Assembly (NCBI RefSeq): GCF_000426385.1
Contig: NZ_AUFG01000005.1
Location: forward strand, 1-64,000
Direction of reading: 5' to 3'
Length of the DNA stretch: 64,000 nt
From: Arsenicicoccus bolidensis DSM 15745
GTDB lineage: Bacteria > Actinomycetota > Actinomycetes > Actinomycetales > Dermatophilaceae
Part shown: piece after piece, positions 7,512 through 15,937 of the stretch
Layout of the letters: the number at the start of each line of letters is the position of its first letter
Position numbering within the stretch: the stretch's first letter is position 1
Notes under the pieces: model-generated
What the model was told of the DNA's origin: nothing
The model's database searches: none
What the model saw: only the letters and a program-made list of their open reading frames with translations
Translations under genes and position numbers: made by a program

Positions 7512-8444
7512 GTGAGCCACCCGGAGCAGACCCAGCAGCAGCCGAGCGCCTACGAGTCGCCGCGTCATGACGTCCTCCCCGGGACGGACGGGGTGTTCGA
7601 GGGCAACATGGGCCCGACCGGCCGACCCATGATCGACTTCCCCGAGCCGCCGCCGCTCACCAGCCACGGCCCGGCGCGCGTCATCGCGATGTGCAACCAG
7701 AAGGGCGGGGTCGGCAAGACGACCACCACCATCAACCTGGGGGCGGCGCTCGCGGAGCTCGGGCGCAAGGTGCTCATGGTCGACTTCGACCCGCAGGGCG
7801 CGCTGTCCGTGGGTTTCGGGATCCGCACCAACGACCTCGACACCACGATCTACAACCTGCTCGTCGAGCGCGGCCTGGACGTGCGCGAGGTCATCCAGCC
7901 GACGCGCACCGACAACGTCGACATCATCCCGGCCAACATCGACCTGTCCGCCGCCGAGGTCCAGCTGGTCGGAGAGGTCGCTCGCGAGCAGATCCTCGCG
8001 CGGGTGCTGCGCCCGGTGATGGACGACTACGACGTGATCCTCATCGACTGCCAGCCGTCCCTCGGCCTGCTCACCGTCAACGCCCTCACGGCGGCGCACG
8101 GCGTCGTCATCCCGCTGGAGTGCGAGTTCTTCGCCATGCGCGGCGTGGCCCTGCTGGTCGAGACGATCGAGAAGATCATCGACCGCCTCAACCCGCGCCT
8201 GCAGATCGACGGGATCCTGGCGACGATGTATGACGGCCGCACGCTGCACAGCCGCGAGGTCGTCCGCTCGGTGGTCGACCACTTCGGCGACACCGTCTTC
8301 CACACCGTCATCAGCCGCACGGTGAAGTTCCCGGATGCCACCCTGGCCGCCGAGCCGATCACGACCTACGCGTCCGCGCACAGCGGCGCCGAGGCCTACC
8401 GCCGGCTGGCGCGGGAGCTCATCGCCCGCGGTGGTGCCGCCTGA
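7512..8444 (+). CDS. ParA/MinD-family ATPase of the scpAB operon
   Basis: A 310-aa ParA-type Walker ATPase. The deviant Walker A is in RVIAMCNQKGGVGKTTTTIN. Walker A' is in VLMVDFDPQGALSVGFG and the ILIDCQPSLG motif is Walker B. About 60 N-terminal residues are disordered and rich in Pro and Gln. GTG 7512 was chosen because it has GGGAG 12 bases upstream; GTG 7437 would run through the inverted-repeat cluster. It stands alone without parB and precedes scpA by five bases. This is the second, scpAB-linked ParA of actinobacteria, thought to act in chromosome organisation. Confidence 0.9.
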   Translation: MSHPEQTQQQPSAYESPRHDVLPGTDGVFEGNMGPTGRPMIDFPEPPPLTSHGPARVIAMCNQKGGVGKTTTTINLGAALAELGRKVLMVDFDPQGALSVGFGIRTNDLDTTIYNLLVERGLDVREVIQPTRTDNVDIIPANIDLSAAEVQLVGEVAREQILARVLRPVMDDYDVILIDCQPSLGLLTVNALTAAHGVVIPLECEFFAMRGVALLVETIEKIIDRLNPRLQIDGILATMYDGRTLHSREVVRSVVDHFGDTVFHTVISRTVKFPDATLAAEPITTYASAHSGAEAYRRLARELIARGGAA

Positions 8445-8449
8445 GCGTC

Positions 8450-9487
8450 ATGACCGAGCCAGGTCGGGCAGCGGAGGCCACGCCGGGCGGCGTCATCACC
8501 CGACGAGCGGCGGTCACGCCGTTCGAGGTGCACCTGGACAACTTCGACGGGCCGTTCGACCTGCTGCTGGGGCTGATCAGCAAGCACAAGCTCGACATCA
8601 CGGAGATCGCGCTGGCCACCGTCACCGACGAGTTCATCGCCCACATCCGCGCTGCCCAGAAGGCCGCGGACGAGGGCGGGCAGGACTGGGACCTCTCCCA
8701 GGCCTCGGAGTTCCTGCTCGTGGCGGCGACCCTGCTCGACCTCAAGGCCGCGCGCCTGCTGCCCAGCTCGGGGCCCGACGACGAGGAGGACCTCGCCCTC
8801 ATCGAGGCGCGTGACCTGCTCTTCGCCCGCCTCCTGCAGTACCGCGCCTACAAGCAGATCGCCGGCGCCTTCGCCGAGCGCATGTCGACGCACGGCCGCA
8901 TCACGGCACGCCAGGCCGGGCTCGAGCCGCAGTTCGCCCGGCTGCTGCCCGAGCTGGTCATGGCCGTCACGCCGGAGCAGCTGGCCATGATCGCGGCCCG
9001 GGCGCTCACCCCGCGCGAGGCGCCGACCGTGGGCCTGGCCCACCTGCACGCCGCTCAGGTGTCGGTGCGCGAGCAGGCGTCGATCGTCGTGGGCCGGCTG
9101 CGCTCGCACGGCACGATGTCCTTCCGCTCCCTGGTCGCCGACGCCGACTCCACGCTCGTCGTGGTCGCGCGGTTCCTGTCCCTGCTCGAGCTGTTCAAGG
9201 AGGCGGTCGTGTCCTTCGAGCAGGCCGAGGCCCTGGGCGAGCTCGACGTGCGGTGGACCGGCGAGGACCGCGAGGACGTGGAGATCACGGGGGAGTTCGA
9301 CGACGTGGACGCCGCCGACGCCGCCGACATGGCCGCGGCCGCCGTGATCGCGGGCGGCGAGTCCGTCACCGAGCGCGACGGGGACCCCAGCGACGAGGAG
9401 CAGCGCCTCATGGCGGAGGCCGCCCTGGCCGCGGCGGCCGACATACCTGCTGGTCAGGACCACGAAGGAGGGCAGACGAATGTCTGA
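8450..9487 (+). CDS. scpA: Segregation and condensation protein ScpA
   Basis: A 345-aa kleisin that bridges SMC heads in the bacterial condensin complex. The N-terminal signature FEVHLDNFDGPFDLLLGLIS is almost invariant in ScpA; it is followed by DITEIALATVTDEFI and the FLLVAATLLDLKAARLLP helix. The C-terminal winged helix (FRSLVADADSTLVVVARFLS...LLELFKEAVV) contacts SMC. A longer than usual acidic, Ala-rich tail (DDVDAADAADMAAAAVIAGG) follows. It lies five bases after the parA-like gene and overlaps scpB by eight bases. Confidence 0.95.
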   Translation: MTEPGRAAEATPGGVITRRAAVTPFEVHLDNFDGPFDLLLGLISKHKLDITEIALATVTDEFIAHIRAAQKAADEGGQDWDLSQASEFLLVAATLLDLKAARLLPSSGPDDEEDLALIEARDLLFARLLQYRAYKQIAGAFAERMSTHGRITARQAGLEPQFARLLPELVMAVTPEQLAMIAARALTPREAPTVGLAHLHAAQVSVREQASIVVGRLRSHGTMSFRSLVADADSTLVVVARFLSLLELFKEAVVSFEQAEALGELDVRWTGEDREDVEITGEFDDVDAADAADMAAAAVIAGGESVTERDGDPSDEEQRLMAEAALAAAADIPAGQDHEGGQTNV

Positions 9488-10109
9488 GGCTCAGGTCGAG
9501 GTGGAGGCTGTGGAGCCGCAACCTCAGGTCGAGGAGGAGGTCTTCGACGTCCGCGACTTCCCGGCCGGGCTGCGCGGCGCGCTCGAGGCCGTCCTCATGG
9601 TCGTGGAGGAGCCGATCGACGAGAGCACCCTCGCGGCCGCGCTGGAGGTCCCCCTCGACCAGGTGCGCGAGCAGCTCGTCGACCTGGCCCGGGAGTATGA
9701 CGAGGGCTCGCGTGGTTACCAGCTGCGGGACTTCGCCGGTGGCTGGCGCATCTACTCCCGCCCGGAGTACGCCCCGGCCGTGGAGAAGTTCCTGCTCGAC
9801 GGGCAGCGCGCCAAGCTCACCCAGGCCTCCCTGGAGACCCTCGCGGTCATCGCCTACCGGCAGCCGGTGTCCCGGGCCCGCGTCAGCGCGGTCCGCGGCG
9901 TCAGCGTCGACGGCGTGATCCGCACCCTCATGACCCGTGGCCTGATCACCGAGACCGGCCACGACGAGACCACCGGGGCCGTGCTCTACGGCACGACCCC
10001 CTACTTCTTGCAGCGGATGGGCCTCTCGAGCCTGGACGAGCTGCCGGCCCTGGCGCCGTACCTGCCAGACACCGACATCCTCGACGAGATCGCAGAACAG
10101 GGGCGCTGA
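9480..10109 (+). CDS. scpB: Segregation and condensation protein ScpB
   Basis: A 209-aa ScpB, partner of ScpA in the SMC condensin. It has the two winged-helix domains: the first around LRGALEAVLMVVEEPIDEST and the second around QASLETLAVIAYRQPVSRAR, followed by SAVRGVSVDGVIRTLMTRGL. The central GGWRIYSRPEYAPAVEKFL is also typical. The ATG at 9480 lies inside the end of scpA, so translation is coupled. The pseudouridine synthase gene begins one base after its stop. Confidence 0.95.
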   Translation: MSEAQVEVEAVEPQPQVEEEVFDVRDFPAGLRGALEAVLMVVEEPIDESTLAAALEVPLDQVREQLVDLAREYDEGSRGYQLRDFAGGWRIYSRPEYAPAVEKFLLDGQRAKLTQASLETLAVIAYRQPVSRARVSAVRGVSVDGVIRTLMTRGLITETGHDETTGAVLYGTTPYFLQRMGLSSLDELPALAPYLPDTDILDEIAEQGR

Positions 10110-10110
10110 C

Positions 10111-11196
10111 ATGAGTCCGCAGCCGAACAGGTCCAACAGGTCATCCGGGTCCGCCGGCGGAGGCCGCCGCGGCGGCACCGGAAGCACGGGTGGCTCCGAC
10201 CGCTCGGGTGGCTCCGGCCGCTCTGGGGGCGCAGGCCGCTCCGGCGGCACGGGAGGCTTCGACCGCTCCGGCGGCGCCGGCCGCACGGGCGGATCTGGCG
10301 CTGGTGGCGCGGGTCGCTCAGGTGGGTCGGGCGGCACGAGCCGCTCGAGCGCGCCGGGAGCCCCCCGCCGCATGGGCCCCGGGGCCAAGCGCATCGCCGG
10401 GCAGCGTCGCGCCGCCCAGCAGCCGCAGCGCGCCCGCTCCACCGAGCCCTACGTCGACGTGCACAACCCCGAGGGCACCCGCCTGCAGAAGCTCCTCGCG
10501 AGCGCCGGCGTCGGCAGCCGCCGCACCTGCGAGCGACTCATCGCCGAGGGGCACGTCCAGGTCGACGGCCACGTCGTCACCGACATGGGGGTGCGCGTCG
10601 ACCCCGAGACCCAGCAGGTCCACGTGGACGGCGACCGGGTGATCTTCGACGAGAGCAAGGTCTACCTGGCGTTCAACAAGCCGCTCAACGTCGTGACGAG
10701 CATGCACGACGAGCTCGGCCGCGTGGACATCGGCGACTACCTCGGCGAGGGCCGCAAGCAGCGGCTCTTCCACGTCGGACGGCTCGACCAGGACACCGAG
10801 GGGCTGCTCCTGCTGACCAACGACGGTGAGCTCGCGCACCGGCTGCAGCACCCGGCGTACGGCGTCACCAAGACCTATCTCGCGCAGGTCCCCGGCCCGC
10901 TGCCGCGCGACCTGGGGCAGCAGCTGCGGGACGGCGTCGAGCTCGAGGACGGTCCCGTGCGCGTCGACTCGTTCAAGGTCGTCGACTCCTCGCCGGGCAA
11001 GGCCGTCGTCGAGGTGGTCCTGCACGAGGGTCGCAAGCACGTCGTCCGCCGCATGATGGAGGCGGTCGGCCACCCGGTGCTCAACCTCGTCCGCATCAAG
11101 GTCGGCGAGGTCGGCCTCGGCACCCTCAAGGCCGGCAAGATGCGGGCCCTCACGCGCGCCGAGGTGTCCTCGCTCTACGACGCGGCCCAGCTGTGA
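10111..11196 (+). CDS. RluB/RsuA-type 23S rRNA pseudouridine synthase with low-complexity N-terminus
   Basis: A 361-aa pseudouridine synthase. An S4 RNA-binding domain (TRLQKLLASAGVGSRRTCER) precedes the catalytic domain, with the catalytic Asp in LFHVGRLDQDTEGLLLLTND. HEGRKHVVRRMMEAVGHPV and VGLGTLKAGKMRALT are RluB-type signatures. RluB/RsuA enzymes modify a single uridine in rRNA; placement next to scpB is the standard RluB context. The first ~110 residues are a Gly/Ser/Arg/Thr repeat (SGGSGRSGGAGRSGG) absent from E. coli RluB but common in actinobacteria; it is probably disordered and RNA-interacting. tyrA overlaps its stop by four bases. Confidence 0.92.
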   Translation: MSPQPNRSNRSSGSAGGGRRGGTGSTGGSDRSGGSGRSGGAGRSGGTGGFDRSGGAGRTGGSGAGGAGRSGGSGGTSRSSAPGAPRRMGPGAKRIAGQRRAAQQPQRARSTEPYVDVHNPEGTRLQKLLASAGVGSRRTCERLIAEGHVQVDGHVVTDMGVRVDPETQQVHVDGDRVIFDESKVYLAFNKPLNVVTSMHDELGRVDIGDYLGEGRKQRLFHVGRLDQDTEGLLLLTNDGELAHRLQHPAYGVTKTYLAQVPGPLPRDLGQQLRDGVELEDGPVRVDSFKVVDSSPGKAVVEVVLHEGRKHVVRRMMEAVGHPVLNLVRIKVGEVGLGTLKAGKMRALTRAEVSSLYDAAQL

Positions 11197-12356
11197 TCCG
11201 AGCCCGGATCGTCGGCACCGGCCTGATCGGCACGTCGATCGGGCTCGCGCTGCGCGCCGCCGGGTGGCAGGTCAGCCTGCAGGACCCGTCCCCGACGGCG
11301 GCGGCCCTCGCCCGTGACCTCGGGGCCGGGACCATCGACGACGAGACGCCCGACGTCGTGGTCGTCGCCGCGCCCCCGGACGTGGCGGCCCGGGTCGTGG
11401 CCGAGCAGCTCGAGCGCTGGCCGGGGGCCGCGGTGACCGACGTCGCCTCGGTCAAGGGCGCCATCGCCTCCGGGGTCGCGGCCCTTGCCGGCTCCGGGTC
11501 CGTCGAGCGGTATGTCGGCAGCCACCCCATGGCGGGGCGCGAGCGATCCGGCGCGGTGGCCGGACGGCCCGACCTGTTCGAGGGGCGGGCGTGGGTCGTC
11601 GTGCCGACGCCACGGTCGGCCCCCGAGGCGGTGGACGCCGTGCGCGCCCTGGCCGCCGCCGCCCGGGGCGAGGTCGTCGTGATGACGGCCGACGAGCACG
11701 ACGCGGCGGTCGCGGCCGTCTCGCACGTCCCCCAGGTGATGGCCACCCTCACGGCCGCGCGCCTGCGCGACCGCGACGAGCACGCCGTGGGGCTCGCCGG
11801 CCAGGGCCTGCGCGACGTCACCCGCATCGCCTCCAGCGACCCGCAGCTGTGGACCCAGATCCTCGCGGGCAACGCCGCCGGGGTCCGTGAGGTGCTGCTC
11901 GACGTGCAGGAGGACCTCGCCGCGGCCCTGGAGGCGCTCGCCGCGCTGGCCGACGAGGCGTCGACGAACGGCGCGGACGAAGGCCCTCACGGAGACCGTG
12001 GCGGCGAGCACGCGAACGCGCGCGGCGGGCGGTACGCCCCCGCCCCCGGTGCTCCCGGTGCCCGGGCCGTGCTCGCCCGGCTCCTCGACGACGGCAACCG
12101 CGGCCGTGCCCTCGTCCCCGGCAAGCACGGTGGCGCGCCGACGGCATACGACGTGGTCACGGTCGTGATCCCCGACGAGCCGGGCTCGCTGGGGCGGCTG
12201 TTCGCCGAGGTCGGCGACGCGGGCATCAACATCGAGGACCTGCACCTGGAGCATGCCGTCGGTCACCCGGTCGCGCTGGCCGAGGTGTCGGTGCTGCCCG
12301 CCGCGAGCGACCGGCTGCGCGACCACCTGCGGTCCACGGGATGGCGGATCCACTAG
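11193..12356 (+). CDS. tyrA: Prephenate dehydrogenase with C-terminal ACT domain
   Basis: A 387-aa enzyme converting prephenate to 4-hydroxyphenylpyruvate with NAD(P)+ in tyrosine synthesis. The N-terminal Rossmann motif is IVGTGLIGTSIGLALR. VASVKGAI and YVGSHPMAGRERSG, with its substrate-site His, are family signatures, as is VSHVPQVMA. A 50-residue Ala-rich linker leads to an ACT domain (about residues 318-387: VVTVVIPDEPGSLGRLFAEV), which gives tyrosine feedback control in this class. GTG 11193 overlaps the upstream stop as GTGA. The gene lies between rluB and cmk, as in many actinobacteria. Confidence 0.93.
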   Translation: MIRARIVGTGLIGTSIGLALRAAGWQVSLQDPSPTAAALARDLGAGTIDDETPDVVVVAAPPDVAARVVAEQLERWPGAAVTDVASVKGAIASGVAALAGSGSVERYVGSHPMAGRERSGAVAGRPDLFEGRAWVVVPTPRSAPEAVDAVRALAAAARGEVVVMTADEHDAAVAAVSHVPQVMATLTAARLRDRDEHAVGLAGQGLRDVTRIASSDPQLWTQILAGNAAGVREVLLDVQEDLAAALEALAALADEASTNGADEGPHGDRGGEHANARGGRYAPAPGAPGARAVLARLLDDGNRGRALVPGKHGGAPTAYDVVTVVIPDEPGSLGRLFAEVGDAGINIEDLHLEHAVGHPVALAEVSVLPAASDRLRDHLRSTGWRIH

Positions 12357-12359
12357 GCT
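12354..12359 (+). promoter_or_regulatory. -10-like hexamer TAGGCT before cmk
   Basis: TAGGCT overlaps the tyrA stop codon and ends seven bases before the cmk ATG, so cmk could be expressed from its own leaderless mRNA as well as by read-through. Confidence 0.4.
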
Positions 12360-12366
12360 CGCGGGC

Positions 12367-13122
12367 ATGACCAGCAGCGCCTCGCAGACCCCCGCTCCGA
12401 CCCCGCCAGGCGACCAGATGAACGGCCCTGACCTGGTCGTCGTCGCCATCGACGGGCCCTCGGGGTCGGGCAAGTCCAGCGTCGCGCGAGCGGTCGCGTC
12501 GCGGCTGCGCTACGGCTACCTCGACACCGGGGCGATGTATCGCGCGGCCACCTGGTGGTGCCTCGACCAGCACGTCGACCTGACCGACGGCGAGCGCGTG
12601 GCCGCCGCCGTCCGGGCCATGCCGCTGACCATCGGGACCGACCCCGAGTCGCCGAGCGTCGAGGTGGGCGGGACCGACGTGTCCGTGCCGATCCGCACGA
12701 CCGAGATCTCGACCCAGGTCAGCGCCGTCGCCACCAACCTCGAGGTCCGCGCCGAGCTGCGTCGGCGGCAGCGCGAGATCATCGGGCTGGTCGGGCGCGA
12801 GCGCGGCGGCATCGTCGCCGAGGGGCGTGACATCACGACCGTCGTCGCGCCGGACTCCGACGTGCGGATCCTGCTCTACGCCAGCGAGGAGGCCCGCCTC
12901 GCGCGACGCTCGACCGAGCTGCACGGCAATGCCTCCACCGCCAACGTCGAGGCGACCCGCGACCAGATCGTGCGCCGCGACCGCGACGACTCGACCGTCT
13001 CGAGCTTCATGCAGGCCGCGCCCGGCGTCACCACGATCGACACCTCCGACCTGACGCTGCAGGGCTCGGTCGAGGCGGTGCTGGACCAGATCGCGTCCGA
13101 CCTGGGCCGCATCCGTGACTGA
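12367..13122 (+). CDS. cmk: Cytidylate kinase
   Basis: A 251-aa (d)CMP kinase. The P-loop is IDGPSGSGKSSVARAVA. The CMP-site segment YLDTGAMYRAATWWCLDQ and the central IVAEGRDITTVVAPDSDVRI, with its GRDI.T.V.P.A signature, confirm the family. The lid region is ARLARRSTELHGN and RDQIVRRDRDDSTVSSF. The first ~18 residues are a disordered extension rich in Ser, Thr and Pro. cmk upstream of der and beside a 1-acylglycerol-3-phosphate acyltransferase is the conserved cmk-plsC-der order. plsC overlaps its end by eight bases. Confidence 0.95.
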   Translation: MTSSASQTPAPTPPGDQMNGPDLVVVAIDGPSGSGKSSVARAVASRLRYGYLDTGAMYRAATWWCLDQHVDLTDGERVAAAVRAMPLTIGTDPESPSVEVGGTDVSVPIRTTEISTQVSAVATNLEVRAELRRRQREIIGLVGRERGGIVAEGRDITTVVAPDSDVRILLYASEEARLARRSTELHGNASTANVEATRDQIVRRDRDDSTVSSFMQAAPGVTTIDTSDLTLQGSVEAVLDQIASDLGRIRD

Positions 13123-13762
13123 CCGCCGCGAGCTCGATCCCGCCCTCGCGAGCGACCGGCTGATGGGGGCGACCGCCCGGGCGGTGCGGGGAGTCCTGCG
13201 CCTCTATCGCCTGTCCGTCCTCGGGCGCGCGTCGTTCCCCGCGTCGGGGCCGGTGGTGCTCGTCGCCAACCACAGCGGCGTGCTCGACGGCCCGCTCGTC
13301 GCCGCGGTCGCGCCCCGGACCCCGCACTTCCTCGTCAAGCAGGAGCTGTATGCCGGCCGCGTCGGTCGCCTCCTGCTGCGGCTGGGGCAGATCCCCGTCG
13401 ACCGCACGACCGGTGACCGTCAGGCCCTGGCCTCGGCCCGCACGGTCCTGGATGCCGGGGGAGTGGTCGGCGTGTTCCCCGAGGGCACCCGCGGCACCGG
13501 AGAGGTCGCCGCCGTGCAGCAGGGCGCCGCCTGGCTCGTGCTGCAGACCGGCGCGCAGGTCGTGCCCGTGGCCTGCGTCGGCACGCGCGCTCCCGGACGA
13601 GGTGCCGGGTCGCTGCCCCGGCCGGGCGCGCGGATGGTGGTGGCGTTCGGCGAACCCTTCTCCGTCGAGGCGCCCGCCGGCGTCCCCGGTCGCGAGCGCC
13701 TCCGCCTCGCGACGTCCCAGATCCACGAGCACCTGCGCGAGCACGTCGCCGCCCACCGTTAG
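13115..13762 (+). CDS. 1-acyl-sn-glycerol-3-phosphate acyltransferase (PlsC family)
   Basis: A 215-aa membrane-associated acyltransferase of phospholipid synthesis. The catalytic motif is NHSGVLDGP, a variant of NHxxxxD with His and Asp in place. FPEGTRGTGEV is the conserved glycerophosphate-binding block, and VVPVACVGTRAPG corresponds to the VPV block. The GTG at 13115 overlaps the cmk end by eight bases. The stop TAG overlaps the convergent VOC gene's stop by three bases. The WYL and nucleotidyltransferase genes appear to have been inserted between plsC and der. Confidence 0.9.
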   Translation: MTDRRELDPALASDRLMGATARAVRGVLRLYRLSVLGRASFPASGPVVLVANHSGVLDGPLVAAVAPRTPHFLVKQELYAGRVGRLLLRLGQIPVDRTTGDRQALASARTVLDAGGVVGVFPEGTRGTGEVAAVQQGAAWLVLQTGAQVVPVACVGTRAPGRGAGSLPRPGARMVVAFGEPFSVEAPAGVPGRERLRLATSQIHEHLREHVAAHR

Positions 13763-14145
13763 GTGATCTGCGCCGGGTCGGGATCGACCGGAGCGATCCG
13801 CAGAAGGTTGCCGTCGGGGTCACGGGCGAGGAACGTCAGGCCGAACACGTCCTCGTGCGGCTCCTCGACGATGTCCACCCCCAGGCCCCGCCAGCGGTCG
13901 TACTCCGCACGGATCCGGTCTGGGCCGCCGGTCAGGTTCACGCACACCTCGCTCGTCCGCGAAGCCAGGACGTCCACCGAGGTCGTGGAGCCCGACCACA
14001 ACGCCAGGCTTGCCCCCTCCGCGATGCGGAACTCAGCGAACCGCGGGCTGGCGATCGTCGGTCTCATGTCGAACAGCCGCCTGTAGAAATCGGCCGATGC
14101 GGCGGCGTCGCTGACGTAGACGATGAACAGGTTGGGTGTGGGCAT
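13759..14145 (-). CDS. VOC (glyoxalase/bleomycin-resistance) superfamily protein
   Basis: A 128-aa single-chain VOC protein with the paired beta-alpha-beta-beta-beta folds. The first starts at PNLFIVYVSDAAASADFYRR and the second ends in FLARDPDGNLLRIAPVD, where RDPDGN is the usual turn before the metal-binding Glu position. Function is open: glyoxalase-, PhnB- and resistance-type members look alike at this level. The ATG has GAGGAGA upstream. It diverges from a WYL regulator over a 90-bp gap holding a good inverted repeat, so it is the likely target of that regulator. Confidence 0.82.
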   Translation of the reverse strand: MPTPNLFIVYVSDAAASADFYRRLFDMRPTIASPRFAEFRIAEGASLALWSGSTTSVDVLASRTSEVCVNLTGGPDRIRAEYDRWRGLGVDIVEEPHEDVFGLTFLARDPDGNLLRIAPVDPDPAQIT

Positions 14146-14193
14146 CAGGGTCTCCTCGGTGCGGGATGCTCGGACAGCCCCACCGCATCGTCA

Positions 14194-14218
14194 AAAGACG
14201 ACAGCTCCTGTCATCTTT
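14194..14218. promoter_or_regulatory. Inverted-repeat operator between VOC gene and WYL regulator
   Basis: The arms AAAGACGACA (14194-14203) and TGTCATCTTT (14209-14218) pair at nine of ten positions around GCTCC. The core GACA-N5-TGTC, with CTCC in the spacer, is the same as in the operator at 3141-3161. Confidence 0.6.
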
Positions 14219-14235
14219 GCGGCGAGAATGTGGGC

Positions 14236-15219
14236 GTGAAAGCGTCCCGGCTGATCGCGATCCTGCTGCTGCTGCAGACTCACGGGCGGATGACCAGTGC
14301 TGACCTGGCCGAACGCCTCGAGGTGTCACGCCGGACCATCCTGCGTGACGTCGAGGCGCTGTCCGCCGCGGGAGTGCCGGTCTATACCGAACGCGGGCGG
14401 CGTGGCGCCATCGTGCTGATGCAAGGGGCACGACTGAACGCGGCGCGCCTCGACCCTGACGAGGTGGAGGTGCTCCTGCTCGCTGGCCTGGATCAACGCT
14501 CGTTCGCACTGCTGAACCTCGAGGCGGAAGCCCGGTCCTCAGCTCGCAAGCTGGCCACGCGCCGACTCCCGGCACCCGAGCAAGCGAGACTGGCCGACCT
14601 CATCGTGGTGGACAACACCCCCTGGGCCAGCGACGAAGCACCCGTCGACGTTGCCGCGGTTCTGGCCGCAGTGCGCACAGGTCGGCGGCTGCAGATCCGG
14701 TATCGCGGGAGCGGGCAGGCCGAACCCACCAGTCTTGTCATCGATCCCTTCGGGCTGGCGAGCAAGGGAGGCCCCTGGTACCTCGTCGCCGACGTCGACA
14801 CGGCGCCGCGACTCCTCGCCCTCAGCCGCCTCCTGGAGCACGAGGTGCTGGACGAGCCCGCCCGACGTCGCGCAGGAGAGACCCTCTCCTCGGTGTGGGG
14901 AGATCTGCGACGCCACACCGAGCCAGGCGGGAGGATCCTGGTGACGGCGCACCTGCGTGCTGATCGAATCGACCTCGCACGCCGGATCCTCGGGACGCGG
15001 TTGGTCCAGGCGAGCGACACCCAGGACGTCGGACACGGCTTGGTCGTGGAGATCGTCGTCCGCTATGACCACCCGGAGGCCGTCCGCCAGCTCCTGCAGT
15101 TCGGCGATCACATCGAGGTCATCGCCCCGGCCAGCGCGCGCCGGCGCATGCACGAGCTGGCCGCGGACCTCGTGCGGGTCCACGCCTGTGTGCCATCGAT
15201 TGACGTCGCGGGCTCATAG
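14236..15219 (+). CDS. YafY/WYL-domain transcriptional regulator
   Basis: A 327-aa regulator with an N-terminal winged helix-turn-helix (LIAILLLLQTHGRMTSADLA then VSRRTILRDVEALSAAGVPV). The WYL domain is around IDPFGLASKGGPWYLVADVD, where WYLVAD is the signature, and a WCX-like end (YDHPEAVRQLLQFGDHIEVI) follows. Start is GTG 14236 or 14230. It is divergent from the VOC gene and shares its operator. It resembles the regulator at 3183-4172 in domain order but differs clearly in sequence, so the two are paralogues rather than a recent duplication. Confidence 0.85.
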   Translation: MKASRLIAILLLLQTHGRMTSADLAERLEVSRRTILRDVEALSAAGVPVYTERGRRGAIVLMQGARLNAARLDPDEVEVLLLAGLDQRSFALLNLEAEARSSARKLATRRLPAPEQARLADLIVVDNTPWASDEAPVDVAAVLAAVRTGRRLQIRYRGSGQAEPTSLVIDPFGLASKGGPWYLVADVDTAPRLLALSRLLEHEVLDEPARRRAGETLSSVWGDLRRHTEPGGRILVTAHLRADRIDLARRILGTRLVQASDTQDVGHGLVVEIVVRYDHPEAVRQLLQFGDHIEVIAPASARRRMHELAADLVRVHACVPSIDVAGS

Positions 15220-15220
15220 G

Positions 15221-15256
15221 AAGGCATTGCCTTGAGTTATCAGATATGATCATTTC
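15221..15256 (+). promoter_or_regulatory. AT-rich promoter of the nucleotidyltransferase/XRE pair
   Basis: An inverted repeat AAGGC-ATT-GCCTT lies at 15221-15233. A -10-like TATGAT (15245-15250) ends six bases before the ATG and overlaps the palindrome ATGATCAT (15246-15253). This is one of the most AT-rich stretches of the window. Both palindromes are placed to bind a repressor such as the XRE partner. Confidence 0.5.
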
Positions 15257-15937
15257 ATGGATGTGCTCTCCGAGGTGCTGCAGTCGGCCGTCCGGCTCCA
15301 GCGGCTGGTGCCGGATGCCGTGCTGGTCGGTGGCTCGGCAGCCGCCTACTACGCCGGTCACCGCCAGTCCTTCGACCACGACCATGTCCTGACCGATCTG
15401 GTCGAGCGCTACGGGGCTGTCCTTGACGCGGTCGAGGCGAGCGACGGCTGGGCCACCAGCGTGCGGGCGTCGTCCCCGCCGTTCACCATCCTCGGCTCCC
15501 TGGACGGGGTCGAGGCAGGGCTTCGACAGCTGCGACGGCGTCGCCCGCTGGAGACCGCTCGCGTCGAGGTGGCCGGCGCCGGGGAGCTGGTGGTGCCGAC
15601 GATCGAGGAGACCCTGCGCGTCAAGGCCTACCTGGTGGTCCAGCGCAACCAGACCCGGGACTACCTCGACGTCGCTGCCCTGGCGGACGCGATGGGTCAC
15701 GCGCCTGCCGTGACGACGCTGCTCGCCATCGACGACTACTACGCGGACCGATCCGACGAGCAGGGTGCCGTGTCAACACTTCTCGTGGAGCGGTTGGCCC
15801 AGCCTGACCCCCGCGACCGCCGCACGATCGACGAGCTGCCTCGATACAAGGGGCTGCTGCCCCGGTGGCACGACTGGTCGGCGGTGGTGCAGGTGTGCGC
15901 AGACCTGGCCGCGGTCATGGTGGACCGGGACGAGTGA
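15257..15937 (+). CDS. AbiEii-like nucleotidyltransferase (candidate toxin)
   Basis: A 226-aa protein with a polymerase-beta-like nucleotidyltransferase signature: the glycine-serine motif in VLVGGSAAAYYAGHRQSFDH, then D-H-D (SFDHDHVL) that could supply the two catalytic carboxylates. A later helix has EETLRVKAYLVVQRNQTRDY, typical of AbiEii/AbiGii-type proteins, where the RD.YD segment follows. Family members block growth by modifying RNA or protein. Here the gene is first in a pair with a helix-turn-helix protein, sharing one base (TGATG). That arrangement supports a toxin-antitoxin role, which is inference. Confidence 0.65.
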   Translation: MDVLSEVLQSAVRLQRLVPDAVLVGGSAAAYYAGHRQSFDHDHVLTDLVERYGAVLDAVEASDGWATSVRASSPPFTILGSLDGVEAGLRQLRRRRPLETARVEVAGAGELVVPTIEETLRVKAYLVVQRNQTRDYLDVAALADAMGHAPAVTTLLAIDDYYADRSDEQGAVSTLLVERLAQPDPRDRRTIDELPRYKGLLPRWHDWSAVVQVCADLAAVMVDRDE

